Below are positions 33,771 to 44,377 of a DNA stretch of 64,000 nt, one piece after another. Within the stretch, counting starts at the first letter, position 1. The number at the start of each line of letters is the position of its first letter. A program made the position numbers and the translations under genes. The notes beneath the pieces were generated by a model, which saw only the letters and a program-made list of their open reading frames with translations, was not told the DNA's origin and did not search any database. This stretch comes from Stenopsyche tienmushanensis (lineage: Eukaryota > Arthropoda > Insecta > Trichoptera > Stenopsychidae): assembly GCA_008973525.1 (NCBI GenBank), contig WACJ01000061.1:1116001-1180000 (forward strand). Direction: 5' to 3'.

Positions 33771-35971
33771 TTCAAGTAATTTTATCATCCCCACAACGCC
33801 GCTTCATCATCTTCGATCTGAATTTATAAATGCGAAATGGCACCGTCCTCAATGAGTTAATAAACAATGACATTTGATGCATGACCTATGCTGAAAAACT
33901 GCAATAATATTGTTGCACAATGATTATTTTTTTGGTTTCGAAATCAAATTTATGATTAATATACTTATGCAATCCCAAACATAAAAGATTTATATTGCAC
34001 TGTTGAGATCTAAAAAGGGTAAGTGGTAACGATGGCTTCATCCAATCGAAGCATCTAAGCGGCAGGTAAAATCGATTTTGAATAAGGATTCAATCATAAA
34101 AAAAGCTGGATCAATTCAGGTAAGTGTCGAGGTCGTGATTTGGGTGTTTGTGATAATCAATCATGAGAAAAAACCAATTTTTACTCATTATATTGTTATT
34201 ATGTTTTGGGAGGAAGTCTTTTATGAAGACGCTGGTGTTTTTCGGATCCAATCGAGTTTAGTAGGCCTCGGACATTATGGATCATACAAAGCGCAGCCAA
34301 TTTTAAATCCATTAGAGCTGATTGAAGACAGACGACCCTCAGATTTGAATATCTCAGATACTTAAACATCCATTAATAGAATCCAATTGAATGCCAATCA
34401 ATCTGGATAATCCTGCATCAATTATTGACATATGATCCATTTGGATATATTACACCATTTGGTTAATACAATTTTCATGATGTTTAAAATGGTAAATTGA
34501 TCTGTTATATTATATTAGGTTATGGTTTGGATGTTCCCAGATTGAGAGGCGTTTATGTTGATGAGGACGAGGGCATAATAACAGTCATTAGGATGAAGTC
34601 TCATAATGGAGCCCTTATTTTCGTTTATGTATTCAGAGAATAAAAAATGTGCATGTAATGATGGTAGCCTTTGTGATCTGTTTTAACACCTTATCACGAA
34701 GATCTCTTCGGCTTGGATTCCTGTCGTCCATTTTTGTGTGTGTGATCAGACAGCCCCCAGCAATCCCTACAAGTATGGGCCTCGTTATAAGGAGGTCATA
34801 CCGTCTCATGGACTACTTAACGTTTATAAAAAATGGTCTGCATTCCAAATAAAGCTTTCCAATTGTTCAAACGAACACAATACTAAAACTTTACCATAAA
34901 AATATTTTTGAATAGTAACTGATATCTATGGTCGCCTTGATTGTGCGTGGGATATAACGTATGAAGGTTCCAAAAACTGGATGTCTTGTACTTGAGGACT
35001 TGCATTTCATCTCCTCAATATATTGTAAGTGTTGATCAGTGCCATTTAAATTAAACAGACTGGTTCAATAGTAATCTACAAGGTTGATAATCGAACTTGG
35101 TATTCATGGTCTTCAGTATTATACGGCAAAATATAAGTGACAAAAAGCTTTAATTTAGATGCTGAATTATGCCACTGAATGCATATTGTGAATATAATAT
35201 AAAACTCTCCTAATACATGGATATTTAAAACATTTCATAGCTCAAATTTATTGCTTAATCGACGACTTTGTATCGATATTTTTTTTCATTGCTTGGTACA
35301 TATAACTAATTCGATCAGATAAAAACGACAACAATTTCCGCCCAACCCAATTAATACATGCATATATTGCATTGCGCAACTACATAGTATAAAGTTCAAT
35401 GAAACAGAAATTAATTCAAAATATTTCTGAATGGTTTCAAGGTATGTCGCCCACTCAGGACATCTTCATATTCCGGTCCTTCGACAAAGTGGGCGTACGA
35501 TTAAATTTGATTTAAATTGAACAGGCGATTATAAATAGGTTTTTTTTTACCAAGTTTCAAAAGTTTCAGCTCTCAGAGGCTAATGTAATTATTGACTCCT
35601 ATCCAGGCGGTAAAGATAATGACAAATTAATGAGACGACGCCCGCATAAAAATGTCACGATGGCAATGAAACGTAATTGTAAGAAAGTTTTATTGGGAGG
35701 AAAAATCTAAAAATGTCGTAAACTTACACTTTCGTAGGGCGTATAAATTTTAATCCGATTCGTATGGATCTTAATAATACTGACACCTATCGATATGGCG
35801 TTGGAATGCATTGAATCGATTGCATTTTTAATGCATTCAGGAAGACTTATGTCACTTTCGTTTAATGTATTGTAATTTTCTCATCCTCAAAACGGGACAT
35901 TCTCGTCCCTCGAAATGCGCGGTACCCATTTGCGCCGTTTCACTTTTACATGCCCAAGAAAATACAATATA
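33771..35971. other. AT-rich intergenic DNA, no gene recognised
   Basis: Frames of 95 codons (34078-34365) and 67 codons (34649-34852) on the plus strand have no recognisable motif. No repeat ends were noticed. Confidence 0.45.
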
Positions 35972-36896
35972 TCAGTTTGTCCCATAAGTTTCTTTCGCAA
36001 ATGAACACAGATCTAATCATAGCCATGGTTGAAGAAAACCCGCGATATACTGTTCGCGAAATAGCTAACAAGTTAGAAATTCCACGAACATCCGTCCATA
36101 ATCATCTGACAAGATTAGACTATATCAATCGTTCAGATGTGTGGCTTCCTCATGAACTGACTGACTCAAATAAACTTCAGCGTATTTCAACATGCGATCT
36201 TCTTCTCCAACGACATAATAGCCAACCTTTTTGAAAAAGACTTATCACTGGAGGTGAAAGTTGGATACTCTATGAGAATATCCAACATAAACGGTCTTGG
36301 ATCAAGGGTACAGAAGCTTTAACTGTAGCTAAACCTGGCCTACATCCAAAAAAAGTTTTTCTATGCATTTGGTGGGTTTGGAAGGGAGTAGTTTATTATG
36401 AGCTACTTCAGCAAGGTGAAACGATCAATTCAATAAAATATTGTTTCCAACTAGACAATCTAAAGGATGCAATTGCCAGAAAACGGCCAGAATTAGCGAA
36501 CAGACGAGGCGTTGTTTTTCATCACGAATAACGCCAGGCCTCATGTGTCTTTGCTCAGAAATAAATTATTATCATTTTACTGGGTTGTTATACCTCATCC
36601 TCCATACTCTCCGGACATTGTCCCTTCAGATTATTATTTATTTCTTTCGTTTAAAAATTCTTTACGTTGTAAAAAATTCAATTCAAAAAATGATATAAAA
36701 ATGTACCTTGATCAATATTCTGCCAAAAAACCTGGTAAATTTTGGTAAGAAGGCATTATGAGGCTTCCGGAGAGACGGAGAAAGGTAATAGAACAGAATG
36801 GATCATATATTATTCAATAAATTTTGATGCAATACAAATTATTGTGTATTTTTTTCATAAAATATAAAAACGAAAGAAACTTATGGGACACCCTAA
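35972..36896 (+). mobile_element. Mariner element with TA-flanked inverted ends
   Basis: Left end TCAGTTTGTCCCATAAGTTT and right end AAACTTATGGGACACCCTAA are inverted repeats of about 26 bp extending to CTTTCG/CGAAAG. Each is bordered by TA (35970-35971 and 36897-36898), the mariner target duplication. Length is 925 bp against the usual ~1.3 kb; the missing DNA is the 5' untranslated region plus the first helix-turn-helix, since the left end runs almost directly into the second one. Clear ends and one long recognisable coding region suggest a relatively young copy. Confidence 0.9.
35998..36770 (+). pseudogene. Mariner DD34D transposase, truncated and inactivated
   Basis: Order along the strand: YTVREIANKLEIPRTSVHNH (second helix-turn-helix), VWLPHELTDSNKLQRIS (linker), TGGESWILYENIQHKRSW, a CIWWVWKGVVYYELL stretch, KRPELANRRGVVFHH, then in another frame NNARPHVSLLRN and PPYSPDIVPSDYYLF. 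In this family the first catalytic Asp sits in TGDEKW; here it is Gly. The second, in HHDNARPH, falls at a frameshift and in-frame stop. The third, in PSDYY, is kept. An in-frame stop after HNSQPF adds another break. Related to the mariners whose domain forms primate SETMAR, judged by motif wording. Confidence 0.9.
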
Positions 36897-37138
36897 TATT
36901 TTGTTTTCATAAATATTCCAATTAAAAGATGAAATGATGAAAATTAGATTCGTTATAATATATTGTGTTGGATATATGCAGTATGAACAAGGATGGGTGT
37001 GTGGATGAGTATTGTGTTTGCGTATATGCCTTTGGTAACATGGGTTGCTATTGCCCTGAAAAAGTGATATATCGGCTTCCCAATGCTATGCTTGGACACA
37101 ACAGGACAAGCTGTATATAAATAGGATGGTCTTTTTAA
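36897..37138. other. Spacer, nothing recognised
   Basis: AT-rich DNA between a mariner and a TTAA element, without open frames or repeats. Confidence 0.4.
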
Positions 37139-37279
37139 CCCCTAAAGGAGTATTATCCCAGGGCCTGGGACCCCCCCTCCACTTATCAGAAAGAGCACTC
37201 TTGTACATTGAGCTCGGAGACAGACAGAGACAGAGAGAGAACGTAGCGCAGTTCGGGAGACAGAGACGGAGAGCTTCCT

Positions 37280-37320
37280 CGCATACATCGCACGATTGTA
37301 TAGATCGTGCGATGTATGCG
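37280..37320. repeat. 17-bp perfect inverted repeat inside the TTAA element
   Basis: CGCATACATCGCACGAT (37280-37296) and its exact complement (37304-37320) are separated by TGTATAG. The left arm is present in all family members, the right arm only here. It therefore arose as a templated inversion or fold-back within this copy. Confidence 0.9.
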
Positions 37321-37556
37321 ATAATTTCGATTTGAAGTATGTTATTTTTTTACGCAAAGAAATGATTATGAAATATTGTGTGCTATCGACAGTTTTTATT
37401 TATTTAATTGCTTCCTGATCGTCGCTGCTTGTTGATTGAGTCTTTGTCCGATTATCATTTCCTTCTAAAGCAGGAGCAAATGAATCGATTTCTTGTGTAT
37501 TGTTTATGTACAAAAATGACGTGGTCATGTATGCTATCAACAGTGCTTATTTACAA

Positions 37557-38747
37557 GGTAACGAAGCTCTCGCCAGAATTCGAGCGTGGATGCGGGAAAA
37601 TCACCTGCAGTTGGCGATCGAGAAAACTGAGGCAATGATATGCAGCAGACGGAGAAGACCGAGGGTCGAGCAGCTTGTTATTGGAGGACACGAGGTGGAA
37701 TACAGCAAAACGCTGAGATACCTCGGGATCCTCATGGATAACAAGCTGACCTTTAGCAAACACATAGAAGAAGCTGCGCAGAAGGCACAGAAGGTGGCAG
37801 GCGAGCTTGGACGGCTCACGCCCAACATTGGAGGGCCAAAGCCGTGCAGAAGACGTACCATAAACGAGGTAATACACTCGATCCTTCTGTACGGAGCCCC
37901 GATATGGCATGAGTCGCTCAAATGTGACACCAACAGAAAGAAGCTCGCCAGAGTCCAGCGACAGGGAGCGCTCCGAGTCACCGCAGTGTAGACGACAGTG
38001 TCTGAAGACGCGGTGCTGGTGATTGCTGGAATACCCCCGCTGGACCTCCAGGCAAAGAAGAGGGCCTTGGACTACGAAGATCCTAAAAATCGCAACGAAC
38101 ATGACCAGAAACTGAGGGAAGCCTGGCAACGGAGATGGGATCAGTCCAGCAAGGGAAGATGGACCCATCGACTTATCCCGGTCATAAGTCGGTGGAGGGC
38201 CCGGGAACACGGTGAAACAACCTACCGCTTGACGCAGGCGCTCACTGGGCACGGATGCTTTGGTGCGTACCTGAAGCGGATTGGCAAAGAACCATCCGCT
38301 ACGTGCCAACACTGCCAAGCGGAGGTCGACGACGCAGAGCACACCATCATTGGCTGTGAGGCTTGGGCACTCCAGAGAGAACTGCTGAAACAAGCACTCG
38401 GGGTGGCCGAGCTAAATATCGACAACATGGTCCACAGCATGATGGAAAGTAAGAAGAACTGGGACCTTTGGCGCGACTACGTAGAAGACATCATGAGCGC
38501 CAAAGAAGACAGTGAAAGAGAGAGGCGCAGAGCGCCTCTTCAACAATAGAATAGGGCCATCAAACGGCTAGACTACCTGTCACCCTTGAAGCAATGTGAT
38601 AAACAATACCAGGGGGACAGAGGAGACCAAAGGGAGCGGTTTAGTGAGCAGGCACGACTGGCCAACATCCCTTATGGAAGTTGTATAAATACCAGTGTGA
38701 ATCTCACACTCAGTCTTTGGAAGATTCCGCGCCCACAGGAAAAAAAA
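37557..38747 (+). mobile_element. 5'-truncated R1-like non-LTR retrotransposon (copy 2)
   Basis: Flanked by the 15-bp direct repeat AGTGCTTATTTACAA (37542-37556 and 38748-38762) and ending in nine A, so it entered the TTAA element by target-primed reverse transcription. It starts slightly downstream of copy 1, after the catalytic Asp box, and is closely similar to copy 1 throughout. The 3' UTR ends GATTCCGCGCCCACAGG plus poly-A. Insertion postdates the TTAA element. Confidence 0.92.
37560..38549 (+). pseudogene. R1-like ORF2 3' part with one internal stop
   Basis: A single frame runs the whole length apart from TAG at 37989-37991. Pieces in order: NEALARIRAWMRENHLQLAI, RYLGILMDNKLTF, TINEVIHSILLYGAPIWHES, then after the stop SEDAVLVIAGIPPLDL, RLTQALTGHGCFGAYLKRIG and CQHCQAEVDDAEHTIIGC (C-x2-C-x8-H-x4-C), ending with a basic ERERRRAPLQQ tail. 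This is the thumb, connection and zinc-knuckle part of an R1-clade ORF2. The fingers and palm of reverse transcriptase, the endonuclease and ORF1 are absent. Confidence 0.92.
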
Positions 38748-38888
38748 AGTGCTTATTTACAATTGACTCTGCCTCGAATTGAGGATTGTCTTTAAATGTC
38801 TGAAGCTGACAGAAAGCAATCGGTGTAAAGCGATTATGGCATCAACGACTTCAGCGATTTTAAATTTGCTCATGCCTCAAAAGATTAA

Positions 38889-39033
38889 AGGTTTCTTCAA
38901 AAGGTACTCACACGCAGTAGGAATGAAACTCCTACGAAAACGATGAATTTATGCATTTCTCCATTTATTAACGAAAATTGTTAGCTAAAGATGAAGCTGA
39001 ATCTTGTGTAATATACTTGTAAAAATGAAAATA
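38889..39033. other. Spacer, nothing recognised
   Basis: Short AT-rich interval between the TTAA element and the next mariner. Confidence 0.4.
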
Positions 39034-39800
39034 TCAGGTCAGTCCGAAAGTTCGTGCGCATTTTTTGGGATTTTTTAAATAGTCCAAATAAAGCACAATA
39101 TAACCTTAGATTTCGATGCTGTCGAAATTTTTTGTCGCTTGACTAATGTATTATTTAGTCTGTCATCAATTTTCATAAGCATCGAATGCATATTAGTACT
39201 CATAGAAAATTAATATCGATAATTAATACAAACATTGTCATGTTATATATTTTTGTTTTCGTGTGTCAAATCTGCCAGATTTGCAGCAATAAAAAATAAT
39301 AGTGTACGTGGTGAATATATTATTAGTGTAAGGACTGCCCAGAAATGGTTTGAAAAGTTAGAGAAAGGAGCATTTATGATGAACCCTTTTGATGAATCTT
39401 GTGGAATCAGATCCACTTTTAACAATGGATCAGATCGCAGAAAGGATGGATTCATCTCATGGAACAGTCTTTCGTCATTCAAAGAAGATTGGGAAGGTAT
39501 CCAAGCTTGGAAAGTGGGTATCCACATGAGCTATCCGAATCCAATTGCCAGCAACAAATAAACATCAGCATTTTCCTTTTATCGCACTTCGAAAGAAAGT
39601 CATTTTCAGATCGTTTGCTAACAGGCGACTCCCCGAATATTGCCTCAAGTGATTACAAAAAGATCATATTGAATATAGAATGGATTTTTCATATAAATTA
39701 TGATCACCCCGCGGGCCACCAAGGCTGTGTGTTCTACAGACATTATTGCATGGGAATATTTTAAATAAATTTTGATGGTATGTTACGTGTATAAAATATG
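39034..39800 (+). mobile_element. Third mariner type, internally deleted
   Basis: After a TA the left end reads TCAGGTCAGTCCGAAAGTTC followed by GTGCGCATTTTTT, a mariner terminus distinct from those at 2197 and 35972. Coding remnants follow. The right end has decayed; sequence near 39795-39810 (AAAATATGCATTGGCA) may be its remains, so the right limit is approximate. Confidence 0.7.
39290..39764 (+). pseudogene. Mariner transposase with catalytic core removed
   Basis: The first frame reads RTAQKWFEKLEKGAF (first helix-turn-helix end), then GSDRRKDGFISWNSLSSFKE. After a frameshift come PHELSESNCQQQINISIFLL (linker) and ERKSFSDRLLTGD, where the family's TGDEKW begins. The text then jumps to SPNIASSDYKK, the family's SPDLAPSDY block with the third catalytic Asp. 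So about 120 codons including the second catalytic Asp were lost in one internal deletion that joined TGD to SP(D/N). The end is decayed. Confidence 0.8.
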
Positions 39801-41015
39801 CATTGGCAATGATAATGACAATGACGATGTAGTATTTGAAGTGTTATATGAATTATCATTTATTAATTTGATGTAACTTATGTCACAGCTGTCATATGAG
39901 CAAAATTTAAGCCACACAAATGTATAGAAGACAAACAGAAGATGCTTTGTTATTGAAAAATCAATTAGTGCTGATGATTTGCACTATGCAATAAGAAACG
40001 AAAGCACTTTTGAGCTACCAATTGACGATCTAGTATCAATTCATTCTTAGGTTTTCGTTCCGGTAAAAATATCAGTTTTACCGGGAATCAGTTTTCAGTT
40101 CAATTGCGGTTTGAAGCCCTGACTATAATCACTTAGAACCATAATACAATAGTACATAATATATGAATCACTCATCAAAATAAATTATGGCAAACATGAA
40201 GTGTTTTCAACGTATGACATTAGTCATAGGAGCACTCGGAAGATCAACTTTTACCAGCCGTTGACACAGCTTTTACCAGCCAATTCTGTGCGTGCCGTTT
40301 GCACAATAAATTCGTTTTAGCCTCAGTGAAATCTTCGGCTTATTTGCTAATTATATCGCAGGTCATACACCGTCTAGCGAAAGTCGTTCTGGATAAGAGC
40401 TTTGGTTGTGCACCGACGAATGTCAATAGCAATCATCTATATATGATCGAACAGCAGTCGACGACCGCATGACAATGCTAAAATTAAGCACTCAAAGCAG
40501 ACCAGTCAATAAATACTAAATGTAAATTGTCTTGCTGCTTCTGGGAAAATGGGTAGGAGAAGAACCTATTTATATGCGAAATCGTTAAAATTCTTCGACT
40601 GCAAACTATTGAAGTCGATGAATGCAAAATGACGTTTCCGACTGCCGCATAAAATGGCTTTATGATTCTATTCAGAAAGGGAAGCTATGCAGCTCGTTGT
40701 GTGATGCTGGAAAATACACTTGAAATTCTAATTATTTGTATACATTATATGTACTTGAATAGACGACATTGTTAATTTTAATACGATTATGACCATTATA
40801 TAGATCATTAACTCGTTTTCATCCGAGATTTAGTGTGTGTAATGATCGTAAGCAGCAATTTCTCGAGGGCAGGGCTACCATTTAATACGATTTTTTTCTT
40901 TAGCGACGGGATTTAGAAGCTTCCTATCCGATGAAATAAATTTATTTTAAATAAAGGGAACTATGTAGAAAAATAAGATAGTCCATTTGTATTTTTATAT
41001 ATCGCTAATAAATTT
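39801..41015. other. AT-rich intergenic DNA, no gene recognised
   Basis: No supported gene. A patch at 40040-40110 has alternating TTTTCGTTCCGG, TTTTACCGGGAA and TTTTCAGTTC phrases, possibly a decayed repeat, without partner identified. Confidence 0.45.
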
Positions 41016-41053
41016 GTACAGCAAAGTTCCGGGTTATATTTGAATCACCCTCG
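41016..41053. repeat. Solitary mariner terminus
   Basis: GTACAGCAAAGTTCCGGGTT continuing into ATATTTGAATCACCCTCG with a TA outside. This is the inverse of the end of the mariner at 59462 (GGGGATTCAAATATAACCCG and GCTGTACA). The rest of the element was not found beside it. Confidence 0.65.
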
Positions 41054-41694
41054 TATTCGCAGATATAAGTCATAGCTATTAGTTCCGTAATCAATGAATT
41101 CTTTGAAGCGAAAAAATGACAAAAGCTTTTAATAACACACATTGTATAAAATATATGTTGGCTGAATCATTCATTTCATACTAATTAAAGCTAGTGTACA
41201 ACATTTAAAATATCAGTAATCCTATCAATAATTAAAGCTATTGTTGATTTTAAAATTTATCCAGCATATCCTTAATATCATAAAAAGGCACCTAATGCAT
41301 TTAATATTAGATTTAAGGCTAAAATAAATTTAGCAACGGAATTGTATGGTTTCTTAAAATTGAATTAATCCCATGAATGCAGCTAAAAATTAAGGAATTT
41401 AGACAAATAATTACATTTTCTATAATAAAATAATTAGTGAAAATCATTATGTGGCTTGTGTTTTCATCATTTTGAAAAAATATCCACAATTTCATCTTTA
41501 ATTCGTCATATATCAGTCTAAATCACATAAAATGTGCAAAGGAGTGAGAGATGTCAGCTTCTAAATTCTTTAAACAAAAAACTAACAACTATTTAGAACA
41601 TACATAGTTTAATTTTAAAAAGTTCTCTAGATTATACTCTTTTCAAAAATATGCTACATGTCATACAAATAATTCAATAAGTCGTAAGTAATAA

Positions 41695-41940
41695 TGATTA
41701 TCTGAAGTAGCATTTTCTCTTTCATTTTTGCAAAGGCGGCGAATATTCTTTCAATTAGGATCTCTTTTGTGAACTCCTCTGCCCTGCAAATTAATTATTT
41801 TGCACGTCTCTAGAAAAAGAAATCCAGTGGTGTCAGATCTGGAGACAGTTCGAACCACGGAATAGGACACGTCCTCAGATAAAGAAATCCAGTGGTGTCA
41901 GGTCTGGAGACCATGCGAGCCACGGAATAGGGCTCCCCCT
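41695..41940 (-). pseudogene. DDE transposase C-terminal fragment with two 66-bp tandem units
   Basis: On the minus strand each of two tandem units (41818 and 41884 start points, 66 bp apart) reads WSPDLTPLDFF or a close variant, the Tc1/mariner-superfamily block that holds the third catalytic Asp. Beyond them, toward 41695, the same strand reads FTKEILIERIFAAFAKMKEK, like the helical C-terminus of such transposases. The duplication of a 22-codon module is shared with 50138-50332. Confidence 0.65.
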
Positions 41941-42158
41941 ATTCTAAGGGAATTTAATCTCTAAAATAAAATGGTCGGTCCATATGCAAAACACTCTATG
42001 TACAACATGATAAACAATATTTTTGAATAAAAATAAAATTTAACGCCATTTTTGTGTGCTCACGGTATTCATAGGGTTAATATATATTATGCCCATTAGC
42101 ACTTCTCTGAATAGAGTATATTTTAAACATCTTATGACAACCATTAAAATTCGTTCTA

Positions 42159-42745
42159 TCAAATTTCTTTTTGTGCGACTTTTTTTGTGCGATTTCGAAG
42201 TTATGCGATTTTTTTTAAAATTTCATATAGAGTACGTATCGAGATATTTTGGATAAAATAGGAAATAAATCATCGACACTAACCCAAATTTGGAAAAAAA
42301 TATAATTTGGGACTGTGTAAATCATATTACTTGACTGAATTTTTTTGAACAGTCGCCATTTTGTGATTTTTTTTTTTGAGTTAGAGACTATAGTGACATC
42401 TTTACTAATTATGAATTATATTGTTGGAAAGAGAAAATCTACACAGAACAATTATGACATTGACCCTGCATATACTATTACTTCCGAAGAAGAGAGCGAT
42501 TTTGAATCATATCGAAAATCGCAACGAAAATTATCATACAGCGATGATAGTTTGCAATTAAAATAATTAGTATTTCTAACTATGCCAAATGTCAGACATC
42601 CTTAAAATTTTACTAGATGTCCTTTAAATGTTACCAAAAATGTTATTTTTAACTGCCTTATTGTTTTCTTTCCTTAAGCCATAGCTTTTTTTGTGCAATT
42701 TTCCGCGGAACGCATCTTCCGCACAAAAAAAGGTTTAGTGTCCTG
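42159..42745 (+). mobile_element. Tigger/pogo-like non-autonomous element (partner at 47020-47668)
   Basis: Ends are inverted repeats AAATTTCTTTTTGTGCGACT and GCGGAA...CCGCACAAAAAAAGGTTT. Inside the left end are iterated TTTGTGCGA / GAAGTTATGCGA motifs and inside the right end CGCGGAACGCATCTTCCGCA. '(T/G)TATGCGA' arrays at the ends resemble Tigger elements. A near-full inverted copy lies at 47020-47668 and a fragment at 10156-10318. Confidence 0.65.
42411..42566 (+). pseudogene. Short acidic reading frame inside the Tigger-like element
   Basis: The frame from MNYIVGKRKSTQNN continues through ITSEEESDFESYRKS to a stop. The inverted copy (47250-47415) keeps the same peptide start and much of its sequence, with shifts. 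It could be the acidic C-terminal end of the parent transposase or a captured piece; no DDE motif is present. An upstream in-frame extension to 42345 is less conserved. Confidence 0.4.
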
Positions 42746-43220
42746 ATTAGTAAATGTCCCAATTAAGCCGAATCTGCTGTTTGCTGAAAGTCGTTGAAGT
42801 ATTCAAGTGGAGGAAAAATGTATTCAATTTATAGTACAGTTGCGAGCGTAAATTACATATCAGTGAATAAGGATTTTTATAATGGATAATTGAACATATC
42901 CAGCATCAAACCTAAGTAGCTTCATGCATCATCTTTGAGAGATAATATTTTAATAATTTCTAAAAGCGACAAGTCCATTAATCTAGTCAGGATGCATAGA
43001 AACCATAAGCCGCACAATATAAGCAATTCCTCATACGTTACTGTCATTACAAAATGAAAGGACCGCAAATGACAAGTGGCTCTCAATCTTCTCACACACA
43101 GGGTCACGACCGGACAATGTTCCTGATGATCACGACTCGGAAAACTTGCATATGCATCTGAATACCGCATTTCATATAACCAAGTGTTGGTATATTGGGT
43201 TAGATCATGTATTTTTAACA
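42746..43220. other. Intergenic DNA with an unrecognised 102-codon frame
   Basis: A minus-strand frame of 102 codons (42922-43230) translates to a Leu- and Cys-rich sequence with no known motif and overlaps a mariner terminus at its start. Not supported as a gene. Confidence 0.3.
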
Positions 43221-43250
43221 CATTGCTCAATTAGTTCGTAGGATTTTTTT
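43221..43250. repeat. Mariner terminus fragment
   Basis: TTGCTCAATTAGTTCGTAGG followed by a T run matches the ends of the mariner at 2197-2752. No transposase remains beside it. Confidence 0.7.
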
Positions 43251-43980
43251 GGAAGAAATTGCGATCTGAGAAAAGCAAATACTGAGTCGACTAACAAATG
43301 AGTGAATGGATTTGAAACGAAGATAAGAATATAATTTAAAAACTATGATGATTTCGCCATTCAACGGGAAACCACCACGTGAAAACGTGAAAAATACTAT
43401 CCCGACAAAGGTCTCCCATGGAGATTGCCTACGTCCGATAACGGATACGGCACCTTAAGAAGAAAGCACGCTTTAGGCCGAAGCGCAGTTAACAATATTA
43501 TTATCCAATCGGAATTACGCAATTTGAATCGGATTTATGGCGTTATTAAGTCGTTGAGCGTCCAGGAAATGATCGTTTTGATTTGTAATGATCGAAATTA
43601 TGGATGAAAATTTTAAGCGGTCGTTATGATGATTAGAACTGTGTATAATGTTGATCTGCGTAAATTCAATCAGTCCGTTGAACGACCATTAGATGTGAAC
43701 TCTTATGCAACGGCAATGAACAACTGCCGGACAATGCGTCGTAACATAGAAAACGAGAGTTTTGCTTCCAAAGAAAAATTACATCAATTTCAATTCACGT
43801 ACAATAAAAAGCCTTGAAAATTACATCAATTTGTATATTACATCCGAGTAAATAAATGCCATAATAGGTCAACGGCTGCATTTCTTAAACAGTGTATAAA
43901 TATCAAATTCTTCCGTAGAAAATGCAAGAAGCTGACTTATTTCTTTACATTCCTAGTTCTATCAAAATAGAGGAAAATCC
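43251..43980. other. Intergenic DNA, no gene recognised
   Basis: Two plus-strand frames of about 60 codons (43425-43607 and 43626-43817) have ordinary composition but no motif. TTACATCAATTT repeats twice near 43790-43830. Confidence 0.35.
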
Positions 43981-43984
43981 TTAA

Positions 43985-44377
43985 TCCTTTGAATAGTGAG
44001 CTAATTTCAAATCAACATTAACTTAGATGCTATATTTGTATGTCCGCCACTTATCATCCGTACAAATCCATTTATCTGCCAGGACCGTCGCAGCGTGTAT
44101 GAAGCTTGTACATAAATGAATAAACACTGTCGATAGTACATAATATTCGGTCATTTCTTTGCATAAACATAAACAATGCATTTAAAATACACTTGAAATC
44201 GATTCATTATATCATTCACATATTAGTCGATAAATTTGGGTTAACCATCTATATAATCGTACGATGTATGCAAGATACTCTCTCCGTCTCTGTCTTTCTT
44301 CGAACTCAGCGTGTAAGAATGCTCTTTCTGAATCACTGGAATTTGGGCACAACTCTATGTCTTACCTCTTTAAGGGG
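43985..44377. mobile_element. TTAA-flanked element, short class, intact ends
   Basis: 393 bp between TTAA at 43981-43984 and 44378-44381. Ends are TCCTTTGAATAGTGAGC and the complement of TACCTCTTTAAGGGG. Best reference copy for the short class: GTCCGCCACTTATCATCCGT, GACCGTCGCAGCGTGTATGA, ATCTATATAATCGTACGATG and TCTGAATCACTGGAATTTGG. The 62-codon frame inside is not a gene. Confidence 0.87.

Larger units (their letters stand above)
37139..38884. mobile_element. TTAA element, long class, split by a nested retrotransposon
   Basis: TTAA at 37135-37138 precedes CCCCTAAAGGAGTATTATCC. The other end is CTCATGCCTCAAAAGA against TTAA at 38885-38888. Removing the nested insert (37557-38747) and one target copy leaves about 540 bp collinear with the 2770 and 19306 copies. 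The region around 37280-37320 differs: GATCGT is followed by an inverted copy of CATACATCGCACGA instead of the usual AACCCAAATTTATCG. Confidence 0.85.

Noticed and set aside
37551..38393. 280-codon minus-strand open frame
   Set aside because: Antisense shadow of the second R1-like copy, nearly the same sequence as the frame at 23453.
40010..40120. Retroelement or SINE fragment with repeated ACCGGGAA/GGTTTT phrases
   Set aside because: Similarity to phrases near 62870 and 63957 is too short and imperfect to define a family.
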